Assembly (NCBI GenBank): GCA_018241685.1
Contig: JAFEDJ010000069.1
Location: 275,623-339,622 of the forward strand
Length of the DNA stretch: 64,000 nucleotides
Source of the DNA: Pseudomonadota bacterium
Lineage (GTDB): Bacteria > Pseudomonadota > Gammaproteobacteria > Burkholderiales > Rhodocyclaceae
Direction: 5' to 3'
Shown here one piece after another: positions 26,309-35,488 of this stretch. Below the pieces are notes generated by a model, which worked only from the letters and a program-made list of their open reading frames with translations, did not search any database and was not told the origin of the DNA. Position 1 is the first letter of the stretch. The number at the start of each line of letters is the position of its first letter. A program made the position numbers and the translations under genes.

Positions 26309-27559
26309 ATGCTGCGAATCCTTGTCTGGTTGAGCGGCAGCATCGTGCTGCTGGCAGTGGCGGCCGTCGTTCTGGCATTCCAGGCGGTGGAAGACAAGCC
26401 GCTGGTCACCACCGGCAACGCGCCCGCACCCGCGGCACTGATGCGCGCCAAGGCGATCCTCCGCAAGAACGATCCACGCCGATTGACCCGCGACGAGCGG
26501 CGCGAGATCAACATTGCCGCGCCAGACCTGGAAGCGCTGGTCGCCCTCGCCGCCCGCCGCGGCCTCCAGGCCGACACCCGTGTCGAGTTGCATCAGGGGG
26601 GCGCCGAAATCAGCTACTCCGCCCAGTTGCCCCCCAACCCGCTCGGCCGTTACCTCAACGTCAGCACCCAACTCGGCGCCGGCACCGACGGCCTCAAGTT
26701 CGAACAGGTGCGCGTCGGCCGCGTGCCGGTGCCGCCGGCCCTGTTCCAGGCTGCACTCGAGCACTACCTGAAACGTACCCAGTTCGCGTCCGATCTCAGT
26801 TTGCTGGCGCGCAGCATCGACCGGGTCTCCGTCACACCCGCGGGCGTTCGCGTCGCCTACACTTGGCAGCCCGAACTGCTCGACTCGGCCCGTGCGCTGG
26901 CCATCGATCCGGCCCGACGCGACGGCCTGGCCGACGCCCAGCGGCGCCTGACGGCACGCATCGACAGCCTCGGCACACGGCCAAGCGCACCGCTTGCCAG
27001 CGTGCTCGGCCCGCTGCTGCAGGAGGCCGGCGAACGCAGCCGCTCCGGCGAGCGCAGCAGTGCTTACCGGGACATCCTGTTGGTCACCGCCGCTCAGCTG
27101 TCCGGCCACGACATCGCCCTGCTGATTCCCGAAGCCCGCCAGTGGCCGCGCCCGCGCCCGGTGACGCTGACACTGCGCGGCCGTGAGGACCTCGCCCAGC
27201 ATTTCACCGTCTCCGCCGCGCTGGCCGCATGGGCCGGCGAACCGCTGGCCAACGCCATTGGGCTCGACAAGGAAGTCAGCGACTCCCGCGGTGGCAGTGG
27301 CTTCTCCTTCGTGGACCTGGCCGCCGACCGGGCTGGCACACGCCTCGGCGAACTAGCCGCCCGCGACCCCGAGCGTCTCGCCGCGGCGGTCTCCGCCGGC
27401 CTGCGCGACGCGTCCCTGCTGCCACCGATCGACGGCCTGCCCGAATCCATGATGGCCGACGAGTTCCAGCGCCGCTTCGGCGGTGTCGATGCGCCGGCCT
27501 ACAAGCGCATGGCCGACGAAGTCGAACGCCGCGTCGCCGCCCTCGCCCTGTTCCGCTAA
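26309..27559 (+). CDS. Membrane-anchored protein of unknown function, first in the condensin operon
   Basis: 416 residues. One N-terminal hydrophobic helix (LVWLSGSIVLLAVAAVVLAF), then a large domain predicted to lie in the periplasm. Recognisable features are only descriptive: an Arg-rich stretch (ILRKNDPRRLTRDERREI) and a Gly/Ser segment SRGGSGFSFVDLAADRAG. Conserved proteins of this look are known in proteobacteria, but I know no function. It ends seven bases before the kleisin-like gene on the same strand, so the two are probably co-transcribed. Confidence 0.7.
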   Translation: MLRILVWLSGSIVLLAVAAVVLAFQAVEDKPLVTTGNAPAPAALMRAKAILRKNDPRRLTRDERREINIAAPDLEALVALAARRGLQADTRVELHQGGAEISYSAQLPPNPLGRYLNVSTQLGAGTDGLKFEQVRVGRVPVPPALFQAALEHYLKRTQFASDLSLLARSIDRVSVTPAGVRVAYTWQPELLDSARALAIDPARRDGLADAQRRLTARIDSLGTRPSAPLASVLGPLLQEAGERSRSGERSSAYRDILLVTAAQLSGHDIALLIPEARQWPRPRPVTLTLRGREDLAQHFTVSAALAAWAGEPLANAIGLDKEVSDSRGGSGFSFVDLAADRAGTRLGELAARDPERLAAAVSAGLRDASLLPPIDGLPESMMADEFQRRFGGVDAPAYKRMADEVERRVAALALFR

Positions 27560-27566
27560 GCCCCGC

Positions 27567-28922
27567 ATGAACGAAGTCCGCCTGGAAGAACTGCTGGCCC
27601 CCGGCGTCGCCGCCGACGACGTCCCCGAACTCGCCCCGCTGATCCAAGCCCGCCCGCTGCTGTCCGCCTTCAGCACCCTGTTCCACGGCAGCGAGGCCGA
27701 GGTGCTGATGCGCCTGCTGGTGCTGCGCGAGATCGGCAGGGAGACCGACGCCCCGCGCTGGGAACCCGAACAACTGCGCCAGCGCTTCTCCTTCCTCGAC
27801 CACGTCAAGCTTGAGACGGTACTGCGCCGCCTGCGCAGCAACGGCCTGCTGGAGATCGGCGACGACAGCCTGTACGCCTTGTCCGACCTCGGCCGCAACG
27901 CCGTCGCAGCAATCGGCATGATGGTCAGCTTCAGCGCCGAAGACGATCTGGAGCTGGGTTTCCTCACGGCCCAGCTGGCCGGCCTGCAGGCCGTCGGCAG
28001 CGTCACGCCGGAAGCCCTCGGCCACCTGCTCGGCAAGCTCAACGACCTGGCCTGGCATTTCGAGGAGGCCATCGCTTCCGGCTCCGAATTTCGCATCGCC
28101 GACGCCCGCCGCCGCCTGTCCGCCAACACCCGCTGGATCGAAAAGGGCACCGAAGTCCTGCACGAACTGCTGGCCGACCCCGACGTACCCTTCGACCTGG
28201 CCCGTATCGCCCAGCGCATCGGCCTCGCCCAATCGCGCCTGGCCCGTGTGGACGCGGCATTCCAGCGGGCGGTCAACAAGATCGAAGCCCAGCGCGTGAC
28301 CCTCGGCGGCTCCGGCATTTCGTCCAGCGACGTGGCCGCCTGGCTGCGCAGCCTGGACGTCCGCAAGCTGGCCAGCCTGACCGTCGGCTGCCTCGCCCCA
28401 GCCCCCGAACTCACCTTGCTGGCTGGCGGCCACGAGCTTCTCGACCGGGCCGAAATGGCGCTGTCGGAAGAAGCCCGCCAGATGGAGGCCGACATCGCGC
28501 TGCCGAGCGCCGAGGAAGCCCCCAGCCGCAACCAGCCGGAGCAGGAAGACCTGCGCCTGCTGCAACACTTCAGCCAACGCCTGTCGCGCCTCACCGAACC
28601 CGGCCAGACGCCGGCCAGCCTGGCCAGCGTGGTTACCGGCGGCGGCTTCCCCGCGGCCTCCTACCGCCTGTCCCTGCTGGCCCTGCTCGCCGATGGCGGT
28701 GGCGAAGGCGGCGCGACGCCGGCCGACGGTCCGATCGGCGAGTTCATGCGCCTGCCCCTCGAAGTGCGCTTCGAGGCCGCCACCGTGAAGGTCGGCGAAG
28801 ACGAGATCGCCACCATGTCGGTCGGCCTTGTCGGCGCCCACGGCAGCCTGCCGGCCCGCGAAATGGTGCCCGTCCTAGACGCCGCCTCCGCATCCTCCGA
28901 ATCCCTTTCCGACCCAGCCTGA
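27567..28922 (+). CDS. Kleisin-like subunit of an Mks-type condensin (MksF/MukF-like)
   Basis: 451 residues from the ATG at 27567. The N-terminal part looks like a winged helix (RLLVLREIGRE, LETVLRRLRSNGLLEI, LYALSDLGRNAV), followed by a helical middle and a small C-terminal domain, as in MukF/MksF kleisins that bridge the SMC heads. Identification rests mainly on order and sizes: it is followed by a MukE-like gene and an SMC-like ATPase with one-base overlaps. Sequence identity within the family is low, so the subunit name is inferred. Confidence 0.7.
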   Translation: MNEVRLEELLAPGVAADDVPELAPLIQARPLLSAFSTLFHGSEAEVLMRLLVLREIGRETDAPRWEPEQLRQRFSFLDHVKLETVLRRLRSNGLLEIGDDSLYALSDLGRNAVAAIGMMVSFSAEDDLELGFLTAQLAGLQAVGSVTPEALGHLLGKLNDLAWHFEEAIASGSEFRIADARRRLSANTRWIEKGTEVLHELLADPDVPFDLARIAQRIGLAQSRLARVDAAFQRAVNKIEAQRVTLGGSGISSSDVAAWLRSLDVRKLASLTVGCLAPAPELTLLAGGHELLDRAEMALSEEARQMEADIALPSAEEAPSRNQPEQEDLRLLQHFSQRLSRLTEPGQTPASLASVVTGGGFPAASYRLSLLALLADGGGEGGATPADGPIGEFMRLPLEVRFEAATVKVGEDEIATMSVGLVGAHGSLPAREMVPVLDAASASSESLSDPA

Positions 28923-29632
28923 TGGAACAACAGATCCGGACCCTCACCGCGCGCCTGCTGGCCAGCCGCAGCCTGCCGCGCACCGACCCGCTGGTGCGCC
29001 GCGCGCTGGTGGACGAGACCTTCCGCGTCGAACTCGACGCCCGCCTCACCGCCGTCGGCCTGCAGCTCATCGACAACCCCTACGCCGAGCACGTCGCCAC
29101 CGCCCTCACCGAGGACATGCATGAGCCGGTGTTCGGCGCCACCCGCGAGTACGCCGCCAGCAACATCGGCCTGACCCGCGACCAGCTGGCGCTGCTGGTG
29201 GTCATCTGGGCGCTGATCATCCTGCCCAAGCGCGAGCGCCAGGTGAATCGCCAGAAGCTCGGCGACGACGGCCAGGGCGACATGTTCAGCAAGGACGCCC
29301 CGGTGGAGCGCGGCGACGCCGTCTCCAGCCCCATCGTCGAAGCCTCCCTGCTGGCCGACTTCGCCAACACCCTCGGCCACAAGACCTACGTGCAGGGCAA
29401 GCTACTGTCCCGCCTGGCCCAGCTCGGCTTCATCGAACGCAAGGCCGGCATGATCCACGAAGGCCCGCTGCTCGACGTGCTGCTCGACTACCGCACCCTC
29501 GCCGACCGCATCGTGCACGGCACCCTCGGCGAAGTGCTCGCCCAGGCCGGACACCCGCTCCCCAGCCTCGAAGCCTTTGCGGACGATGACGTCGCCAACA
29601 TCGAAGAGGCCGGCTCGGAGGAGGACTACTAA
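28922..29632 (+). CDS. MksE/MukE-like condensin subunit
   Basis: 236 residues. The start overlaps the kleisin stop by one base (TGATG) and its own stop overlaps the SMC start by one base (TAATG), which implies tight coupling. Two winged-helix-like regions (residues 40-110 with LTRDQLALLVVIWALIILP; 135-190 with LLSRLAQLGFIERK) fit the MukE/MksE fold that binds the kleisin. The C-terminus is acidic. Assignment is by context and size. Confidence 0.7.
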   Translation: MEQQIRTLTARLLASRSLPRTDPLVRRALVDETFRVELDARLTAVGLQLIDNPYAEHVATALTEDMHEPVFGATREYAASNIGLTRDQLALLVVIWALIILPKRERQVNRQKLGDDGQGDMFSKDAPVERGDAVSSPIVEASLLADFANTLGHKTYVQGKLLSRLAQLGFIERKAGMIHEGPLLDVLLDYRTLADRIVHGTLGEVLAQAGHPLPSLEAFADDDVANIEEAGSEEDY

Positions 29633-32433
29633 TGTTCCACATCAAGCAACTCGAACTCGTCCACTGGGACTACTGGCGCCGCTTCAGCCTCCCGCTGGAC
29701 GCCCAGATCATCACCATCGTCGGCCCCAACGGTTCCGGCAAGACCACGCTGCTCGACGCGCTGCGCACCCTGTTCGGCTTGCGCTGCTCCGGCAAGCGCG
29801 ACTTCCGCCGCTACGTGCGCCGCGCCAACCGCAGCTTCGCGTGGATCCGCGCAGTGGTCGCCAACCGGCCCGGCAGCACCGGCAAGCGGCCGTTCTTCCC
29901 ATGCCTGAAGGACGAGGTCACGCTGGCCTGCCGTATCCGCCGCGCTGGCGGCGACTGGACCCGCGACTACGCCATCGCCGACGGCGACGTGCCCATCGAG
30001 GCACTGGAAGCCAACGAGAACAAGGCCATCGAATGGGTCGGCTACCGGGACTACCAGAGCCGCCTGGCCTGGGGCGGCCTGACGCCAGCCATCGCCAAGG
30101 TGCTGGCGCTGGAGCAGGGCGACACCGACAAGCTCTGCGAATACTCGCCGAAGGCGCTGCTCGAACTGGTCTTCGACGTGTTCGGCGACAAGGAGGTGCT
30201 CGACAACTACGCCGCCGCCCGCGAGGAGCAGAGCAACGCCGAGAAGGAGCTCGAAGCCCTCGGCCTCGACCTCGACCGCCTGCGCGCCCAGGCCGAAGCC
30301 AAGCGCCTGGAAGCCGACCGCTTCCTCGAATGGAAGCAGCTCAACGACGAAGCCGGCGCCCTCGCCACGGAGATCGTGCCGCGCCTGGAAGCCGCCGAGC
30401 TGATGCGCGACATCGAGCAGGCCCGCACCGACATCGCCCGCGGCCGCCTCGACTTTCAGAAAGGCGACGAGGAGCTGGCCGGCCACAAGGCCCGTACCGC
30501 CGAAGTGGAAGCCGAGAAGGCCGCCGCCGAAACGGAACGCAAGGCCGCCCGCAGCCGCGAGCTGGAGGCCGAGAAAGCTCACCTCACCGCCCACGACGAA
30601 GTCCGCGACTTCGAAAAACTGCTCGCCGAGCGCTCGGCCCTGCGCGCCCGCCTGGCCCGCGAAGCCGGCGACGGCGCGGTGGACCTGGAGGCCGCCTACG
30701 CCAAGGCCGACGCGCGCCTGCTCGCGCTGCAGCGCCAGGAGCGGGCCGCCATCGCCGCCTTCGAGGAAAAGACCACCCAGCTGCGCGCCACCCGCGAACA
30801 CCGCGGGCCGCCGCCCGACGGCGAGGTCAGCCGCTTCCGCAAGCGCCTCGGCGACGCCGGCATCGCCCACCGGGCCCTGTCCGAAATCATCGAGGTCACC
30901 GACCCGGACTGGCAGGGCGCCGTCGAAGCCGTGCTGCGCCCCTACCGCAACGTGATCCTGCTCGAACGGGAACAGGACCGCCACGCCGCCTGGGCGCTGG
31001 GCGAACAGGAACGCTTCCGCCACTTCATCGTGCCGGAGCTGGAAACCGCCCCGCCGGCCGCCGACGGCTCGCTGGCCGAAGTCATCCGCTTCGCCGACGA
31101 CGTGCCGCGCTGGCTGGCCGACCTGCTGAACCGCATCCAGCGCGTCGAGGATGCCGACTCCGCCCGCCACCTGCCCAAGGAAACCGAGTGGATCACCCGC
31201 GACGGCTACCACCGGGAACGCCGCGGCGCCCGCCACCTGGGCAAGCCGACCGAATTCCATTTCGGTGAGCTGGCCCGCAGCGCCCGCCTCAAGCAGCTCG
31301 ATGCCGACATGCACAGCATCGACGCCCGCCTGCGCGAGCTGCGCCCCGAGCTGGACGCCGCCAAGGAAGAAGCCGACGCCCTGCGCGCCCGCCTGCACGG
31401 CATCGAAGCCGCCCAGCTGCTGGCCGCCCGCGCCGAAGCCTTCGAGCAGGCCGAAGCCGCACTGCCCGGCGCCAAATCACGCCTCACCGCAGCCATCGCG
31501 GCCCGTGCCGAATCCAAGGGCGACGTGGACAAGATCGACCAGCGCCTGCGCGGCATCGACATCGAGCTTGACCGCCGCAAGCGCGAGATTTCAGCCCTCG
31601 CCCGCAAGGCCCAGGAGCTCGCCGAGACCGCAGCCCCGCGCCGCCGCGAGCAGGCCCGCCGCATCCAGCGCCTGCGCCAGCTGCGCCGCGGCATGCCGGC
31701 CGACTGGCGCGAGCCGCAGCAGACCGCGCTGCTGGTGGACAAGTACGGCGACGCCCGCGGCGCGCGGGCCGACCTGGAACGCCTGCGCCAGCGCCTCAAC
31801 GACGGCGACTGGATCACCGACGACACAGTGCTGACCCTGGCCGGCCGCCTGAAGGCCGACCTGCAGCAGCGCGAACGGGACTACGCCGAGCGGGAAGCCT
31901 ACTTCGCGACGACCCGCCGCCTCACCTCCGACGCCCGCGCCGCCTACATCGCCAAGCTGCGCATCACGGTCCGCCAATACGGCAAGAACCTGCGCGCCCT
32001 CGGCGACCTGGCCAACGTGGACGTGGACTGCCCGGTGCCGATGCTCGAGAACGAAGACCGGGCGCTGGCCTCCGCCGGCCTCGAAGTGCGTTTCGACTTC
32101 GACCGCAAGGGCGCCGTCGGCCTCAACGACGGCGAGGCCTCCGGTGGTCAGCAGGTCATGAAGTCGCTGATCCTGCTGATCGCCCTGCTGATGGACGAGG
32201 CCCGCCCGGGCGGCTTCGTATTCATCGACGAGCCCTTCGCGCATCTGGACATCGCCAACATCGACCGCGTCGGGACCTTCCTGCGCGCCACCCGCGCCCA
32301 GTACCTGATCACCACGCCGGTCACCCACAACGCCAACGTCTTTGCACCGGCCCAGCTCACGCTGGTCACCCGCAAGAAGAAGCCCGGCGACGACTGGGCG
32401 CCACCTATCGGCTTGATACAGCGCAGCGTCTGA
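29632..32433 (+). CDS. SMC-like ATPase of an Mks-type condensin (MksB-like)
   Basis: 933 residues. Walker A GPNGSGKTT at 31-39; long coiled coils about 190-400 and 540-790; a hinge-like globular part about 410-535 (IEVTDPDWQGAVEAVLRPYR); C-terminal ABC signature EASGGQQVMKSL and Walker B FVFIDEPFAHLD. A MukB-type protein would be about 1,480 residues; this size fits MksB. Such complexes extrude DNA loops and organise the chromosome. No JetD/MksG nuclease gene lies on either side, which argues against a plasmid-cutting Wadjet system. Confidence 0.82.
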   Translation: MFHIKQLELVHWDYWRRFSLPLDAQIITIVGPNGSGKTTLLDALRTLFGLRCSGKRDFRRYVRRANRSFAWIRAVVANRPGSTGKRPFFPCLKDEVTLACRIRRAGGDWTRDYAIADGDVPIEALEANENKAIEWVGYRDYQSRLAWGGLTPAIAKVLALEQGDTDKLCEYSPKALLELVFDVFGDKEVLDNYAAAREEQSNAEKELEALGLDLDRLRAQAEAKRLEADRFLEWKQLNDEAGALATEIVPRLEAAELMRDIEQARTDIARGRLDFQKGDEELAGHKARTAEVEAEKAAAETERKAARSRELEAEKAHLTAHDEVRDFEKLLAERSALRARLAREAGDGAVDLEAAYAKADARLLALQRQERAAIAAFEEKTTQLRATREHRGPPPDGEVSRFRKRLGDAGIAHRALSEIIEVTDPDWQGAVEAVLRPYRNVILLEREQDRHAAWALGEQERFRHFIVPELETAPPAADGSLAEVIRFADDVPRWLADLLNRIQRVEDADSARHLPKETEWITRDGYHRERRGARHLGKPTEFHFGELARSARLKQLDADMHSIDARLRELRPELDAAKEEADALRARLHGIEAAQLLAARAEAFEQAEAALPGAKSRLTAAIAARAESKGDVDKIDQRLRGIDIELDRRKREISALARKAQELAETAAPRRREQARRIQRLRQLRRGMPADWREPQQTALLVDKYGDARGARADLERLRQRLNDGDWITDDTVLTLAGRLKADLQQRERDYAEREAYFATTRRLTSDARAAYIAKLRITVRQYGKNLRALGDLANVDVDCPVPMLENEDRALASAGLEVRFDFDRKGAVGLNDGEASGGQQVMKSLILLIALLMDEARPGGFVFIDEPFAHLDIANIDRVGTFLRATRAQYLITTPVTHNANVFAPAQLTLVTRKKKPGDDWAPPIGLIQRSV

Positions 32434-32437
32434 GCGG

Positions 32438-32459
32438 GGCGGCGAAACAATCCGCCGCC
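32438..32459 (+). repeat. Hairpin after the condensin operon
   Basis: GGCGGCG and CGCCGCC arms (32438-32444, 32453-32459) with an eight-base loop, starting five bases after the SMC stop. There is no T-run, so at best it is a weak terminator or a 3'-end stabiliser. Confidence 0.4.
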
Positions 32460-32595
32460 TCATAATGACAAAAACATGCTACAAAGGGAAAAACGCGCGA
32501 TAAGCACTGCGCTACCCGCTCACTGCCTGTTTTGGGCTTCAGAATTCACCGCGACGGACGTTAATCGGCCCTCAAGACCCAAACCCGACCCATTC

Positions 32596-33696
32596 ATGCG
32601 CCAGCCCCCGGCGGCTCTGCCCGATCCCTCCCGCACTCTCGCGCTGCTTGCCGGCGCCGAAGCCCTTTCGCGCATCCGGGATCTGCGCGGGATCTACCGC
32701 CACACCACCGAGACAGCCATGCGCTTTCTCGAAGGCAGTTATGGCCTGCTCTTCGCTGTGCGCTTCACGCCCCCCGAACTCACCGTAGGACTGCTTGGTT
32801 ACTGCGTCGCCGACAGCACCGCGACCTACTGGGACGACGTCTGCGACGGCCACTCCTGGCTGCCGGTGGATCCGCTGCTGTCCAGTTGCCTGCATGCCGA
32901 TTTCGGCCACTCCGCGGTGCACGAAGGCGACACCTGGCGCCTAGCCTTCGCCATTGGCACCCTCGGCCAGGCCCGCTGGGTGCTGGAGATCCATAGCCCC
33001 AAAGAGCCCAGCGAGGCCGACTGCGCGGCCCTCGGCCTGTTCCTGCGCTGCTTCGACAACCAGCACCACGGCTGGGAATACGCCAACCTCGACACCCTCA
33101 CGCGGCTCCTCAACCGGCGCACCTTCGACGACGACTTCGAACGCCTGATCGCCGCTGCCGAGCAGGCCGAACAAGCCCGCCTCGACGCCAGCGATCGCCG
33201 CACGTACGGCCTCACCGTCAGCCAGCCGTGCTGGCTCGCCGTGGCCGACGTCGACCATTTCAAGAGCATCAACGACAATTACGGCCACCTGTTCGGCGAT
33301 GAAGTGCTGCTACGCATCGCCGACCTGATGCGCCAGAGCTTCCGCAACCACGACAAGCTGTTCCGCTTCGGCGGCGAGGAGTTCGTGGTCATGCTGCGCA
33401 ATGTCACCGAAGACAACGTGCAGGGCATCTTCGACCGCTTCCGAGAAGCCGTCGCCCAGCACGAGTTTCCGCGGGTCGGGCGCGTGGCCTGCTCGGTGGG
33501 CTTCGCGCGCATCGATCCACGCTTGTCGCCGGCCGAACTCCTCGGCCGCGCCGACGAGGCGCTTTACTACTCCAAGGAGCACGGCCGCAACCAGGTCAAT
33601 GGTTACGACGAACTGGTGATGAGCGGCAAACTGCGCCTCACCATACCGGCCGGTCAGGCCGAGATCCAGTCCGACATCGACGAGATCTTCCTGTAA
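32596..33696 (+). CDS. Diguanylate cyclase (GGDEF domain)
   Basis: 366 residues from the ATG at 32596; an upstream in-frame ATG at 32476 would add 40 residues of non-conserved sequence. The N-terminal 200 residues are an unassigned GAF-like sensor region (FLEGSYGLLFAVRF, WVLEIHSPKEP). The GGDEF domain has DVDHFKSINDNYGHLFGDEVL, the active site RFGGEEFVVML and the RxxD product-inhibition site five residues before it (RNHD). It therefore likely makes cyclic-di-GMP under feedback control. No membrane segment. Confidence 0.9.
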   Translation: MRQPPAALPDPSRTLALLAGAEALSRIRDLRGIYRHTTETAMRFLEGSYGLLFAVRFTPPELTVGLLGYCVADSTATYWDDVCDGHSWLPVDPLLSSCLHADFGHSAVHEGDTWRLAFAIGTLGQARWVLEIHSPKEPSEADCAALGLFLRCFDNQHHGWEYANLDTLTRLLNRRTFDDDFERLIAAAEQAEQARLDASDRRTYGLTVSQPCWLAVADVDHFKSINDNYGHLFGDEVLLRIADLMRQSFRNHDKLFRFGGEEFVVMLRNVTEDNVQGIFDRFREAVAQHEFPRVGRVACSVGFARIDPRLSPAELLGRADEALYYSKEHGRNQVNGYDELVMSGKLRLTIPAGQAEIQSDIDEIFL

Positions 33697-33813
33697 TCAC
33701 CCACCCATCTCGAGCCCGGCCGCGACGGGCGGGCCGGAATATGTCAAAATTCAGGGCTTTGCGGCATTTCGTGCATCTCGCCGCGCCCATTTCGTTGATT
33801 TGAAGAGCCCATC

Positions 33814-35313
33814 ATGTCCGACCAGACCTCCTCGCCCGCCCAGGATGAAAACCACCTGATCGCCGAGCGCCGGCAGAAACTCGCCGAATGGCGCGCCACC
33901 GGCAAGGCGTATCCGAACGACTTCTCCCGGGAAAACACCGCCGGCAAGCTCGACGAGGTCTACGGCGAGAAATCCGCCGAAGAACTCGAAGCCATCCCGG
34001 TCGAGGTCAAGGTCGCCGGCCGCATCATGCTCAAGCGCGTGATGGGCAAGGCCAGCTTCATCACCATCCAGGACCTGTCCGGCCGCATCCAGCTCTACGT
34101 CACCCGCGACGGCGTCGGCGAAGATGTCTATGCCGACTTCAAGCACTGGGACATCGGCGACATCGTCGGCACCGTCGGTACCCTGTTCCGCACCAAGACC
34201 GGCGAGCTGTCCATCAAGTCGTCCGAGCTGCGCCTGCTGACCAAGAGCCTGCGCCCGCTGCCCGACAAGTTCCACGGCCTGGCCGACGTCGAGACCAAGT
34301 ACCGCCAGCGCTACGTGGACCTCATCATGAATGAGGAATCCCGCCACACTTTCGTGGCCCGCAGCCGCCTGATCCAGTCGATCCGCAACTACATGACCGG
34401 CCACGGCTTCCTCGAAGTCGAGACGCCGATGATGCACCCCATCCCCGGCGGCGCCGCAGCCAAACCCTTCGTCACCCACCACAACGCCCTCGACATGCAG
34501 CAGTTCCTGCGCATCGCGCCGGAGCTCTACCTCAAGCGCCTGGTGGTCGGCGGCTTCGAGAAGGTCTTCGAGGTCAACCGCAACTTCCGCAACGAAGGCC
34601 TGTCGCCCCGCCACAACCCCGAATTCACGATGATGGAGTTCTACGAGGCCTACGCGGACTACCGCAGCCTCATGGACTTCACCGAAGGCCTCCTGCGCCA
34701 CGCCGCCCGTGAAGCGCTGGGCACCGAGGTGTTCACTTACCAGGGCCGCCAGCTGGACCTGTCCAAGCCCTTCCATCGTCTGACCATCGTCGATGCGATC
34801 CGCAAGCACCACCCTGGCTTTACCGACGCCCAATTGGGCGATGCCGAGTGGCTCAAGCAGAAGATCAAGGACTTCGGCGAGAAGGTTAAGCCGGGCGGCC
34901 TCGGCAGCCTGCAGCTGCAACTCTTCGAAGCCTGCGCCGAAGCCGAAACCTGGGAACCGACCTTCATCATCGACTACCCCGTCGAAGTCAGCCCGCTGGC
35001 CCGCGCCTCCGACAACAACCCGGACATCACCGAGCGCTTCGAGCTGTTCATTGTCGGCCGCGAGATCGCCAACGGCTTCTCCGAGCTCAACGACCCCGAA
35101 GACCAGGCCGCCCGCTTCCAGGCCCAGGCCAAGGCCAAGGACGCTGGCGACGAGGAAGCCATGTACTACGACGCCGACTACATCCGCGCGCTGGAATACG
35201 GCCTGCCCCCGACCGGCGGCTGCGGCATCGGCATCGACCGCTTGATCATGCTGCTGACCGACAGCCCGGCGATCCGCGACGTGATCCTGTTCCCGCAGAT
35301 GCGTCCGGAGTAA
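33814..35313 (+). CDS. lysS: Lysyl-tRNA synthetase, class II
   Basis: 499 residues, full length. N-terminal OB-fold anticodon-binding domain (VAGRIMLKRVMGKASFITIQD), motif 1 region (RNYMTGHGFLEVETPMMHPI), motif 2 (NRNFRNEGLSPRHNPEFTMM) and motif 3 (GCGIGIDRLIMLLTD). Charges tRNA-Lys. It stands alone between the diguanylate cyclase and a strong terminator. Confidence 0.97.
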   Translation: MSDQTSSPAQDENHLIAERRQKLAEWRATGKAYPNDFSRENTAGKLDEVYGEKSAEELEAIPVEVKVAGRIMLKRVMGKASFITIQDLSGRIQLYVTRDGVGEDVYADFKHWDIGDIVGTVGTLFRTKTGELSIKSSELRLLTKSLRPLPDKFHGLADVETKYRQRYVDLIMNEESRHTFVARSRLIQSIRNYMTGHGFLEVETPMMHPIPGGAAAKPFVTHHNALDMQQFLRIAPELYLKRLVVGGFEKVFEVNRNFRNEGLSPRHNPEFTMMEFYEAYADYRSLMDFTEGLLRHAAREALGTEVFTYQGRQLDLSKPFHRLTIVDAIRKHHPGFTDAQLGDAEWLKQKIKDFGEKVKPGGLGSLQLQLFEACAEAETWEPTFIIDYPVEVSPLARASDNNPDITERFELFIVGREIANGFSELNDPEDQAARFQAQAKAKDAGDEEAMYYDADYIRALEYGLPPTGGCGIGIDRLIMLLTDSPAIRDVILFPQMRPE

Positions 35314-35334
35314 GCCCCCCCCAGCTCCTCAACG

Positions 35335-35362
35335 ATGCCCGGTTCTCGAACCGGGCATTTTT
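35335..35362 (+). terminator. Intrinsic terminator after lysS
   Basis: ATGCCCGGTTC pairs perfectly with GAACCGGGCAT (35335-35345, 35348-35358), followed by five Ts. The two-base gap means the terminal pairs open to make the loop. The convergent flotillin gene ends at 35489 on the other strand. Confidence 0.9.
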
Positions 35363-35488
35363 CTGCCCTTCTACTTCCGCTCCAGGCCGGCAGTTCCGGA
35401 GCCGCATGTCCGGATGGGTCCCGACCTATCCTTCGGCACAGCGGATGACAGGCGTGCAGCCCTCACCTGGGCATGGGCCGCCGAAAGC

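Noticed and set aside
32476..32595. Longer N-terminus for the diguanylate cyclase
   Set aside because: The extra 40 codons are AT-rich, lack a ribosome site and do not look like protein; the ATG at 32596 is preferred, though not proven.
26309..33696. Complete Wadjet (JetABCD) plasmid-defence system
   Set aside because: No toprim-type JetD gene flanks the three condensin genes; the neighbours are a membrane protein and a diguanylate cyclase.
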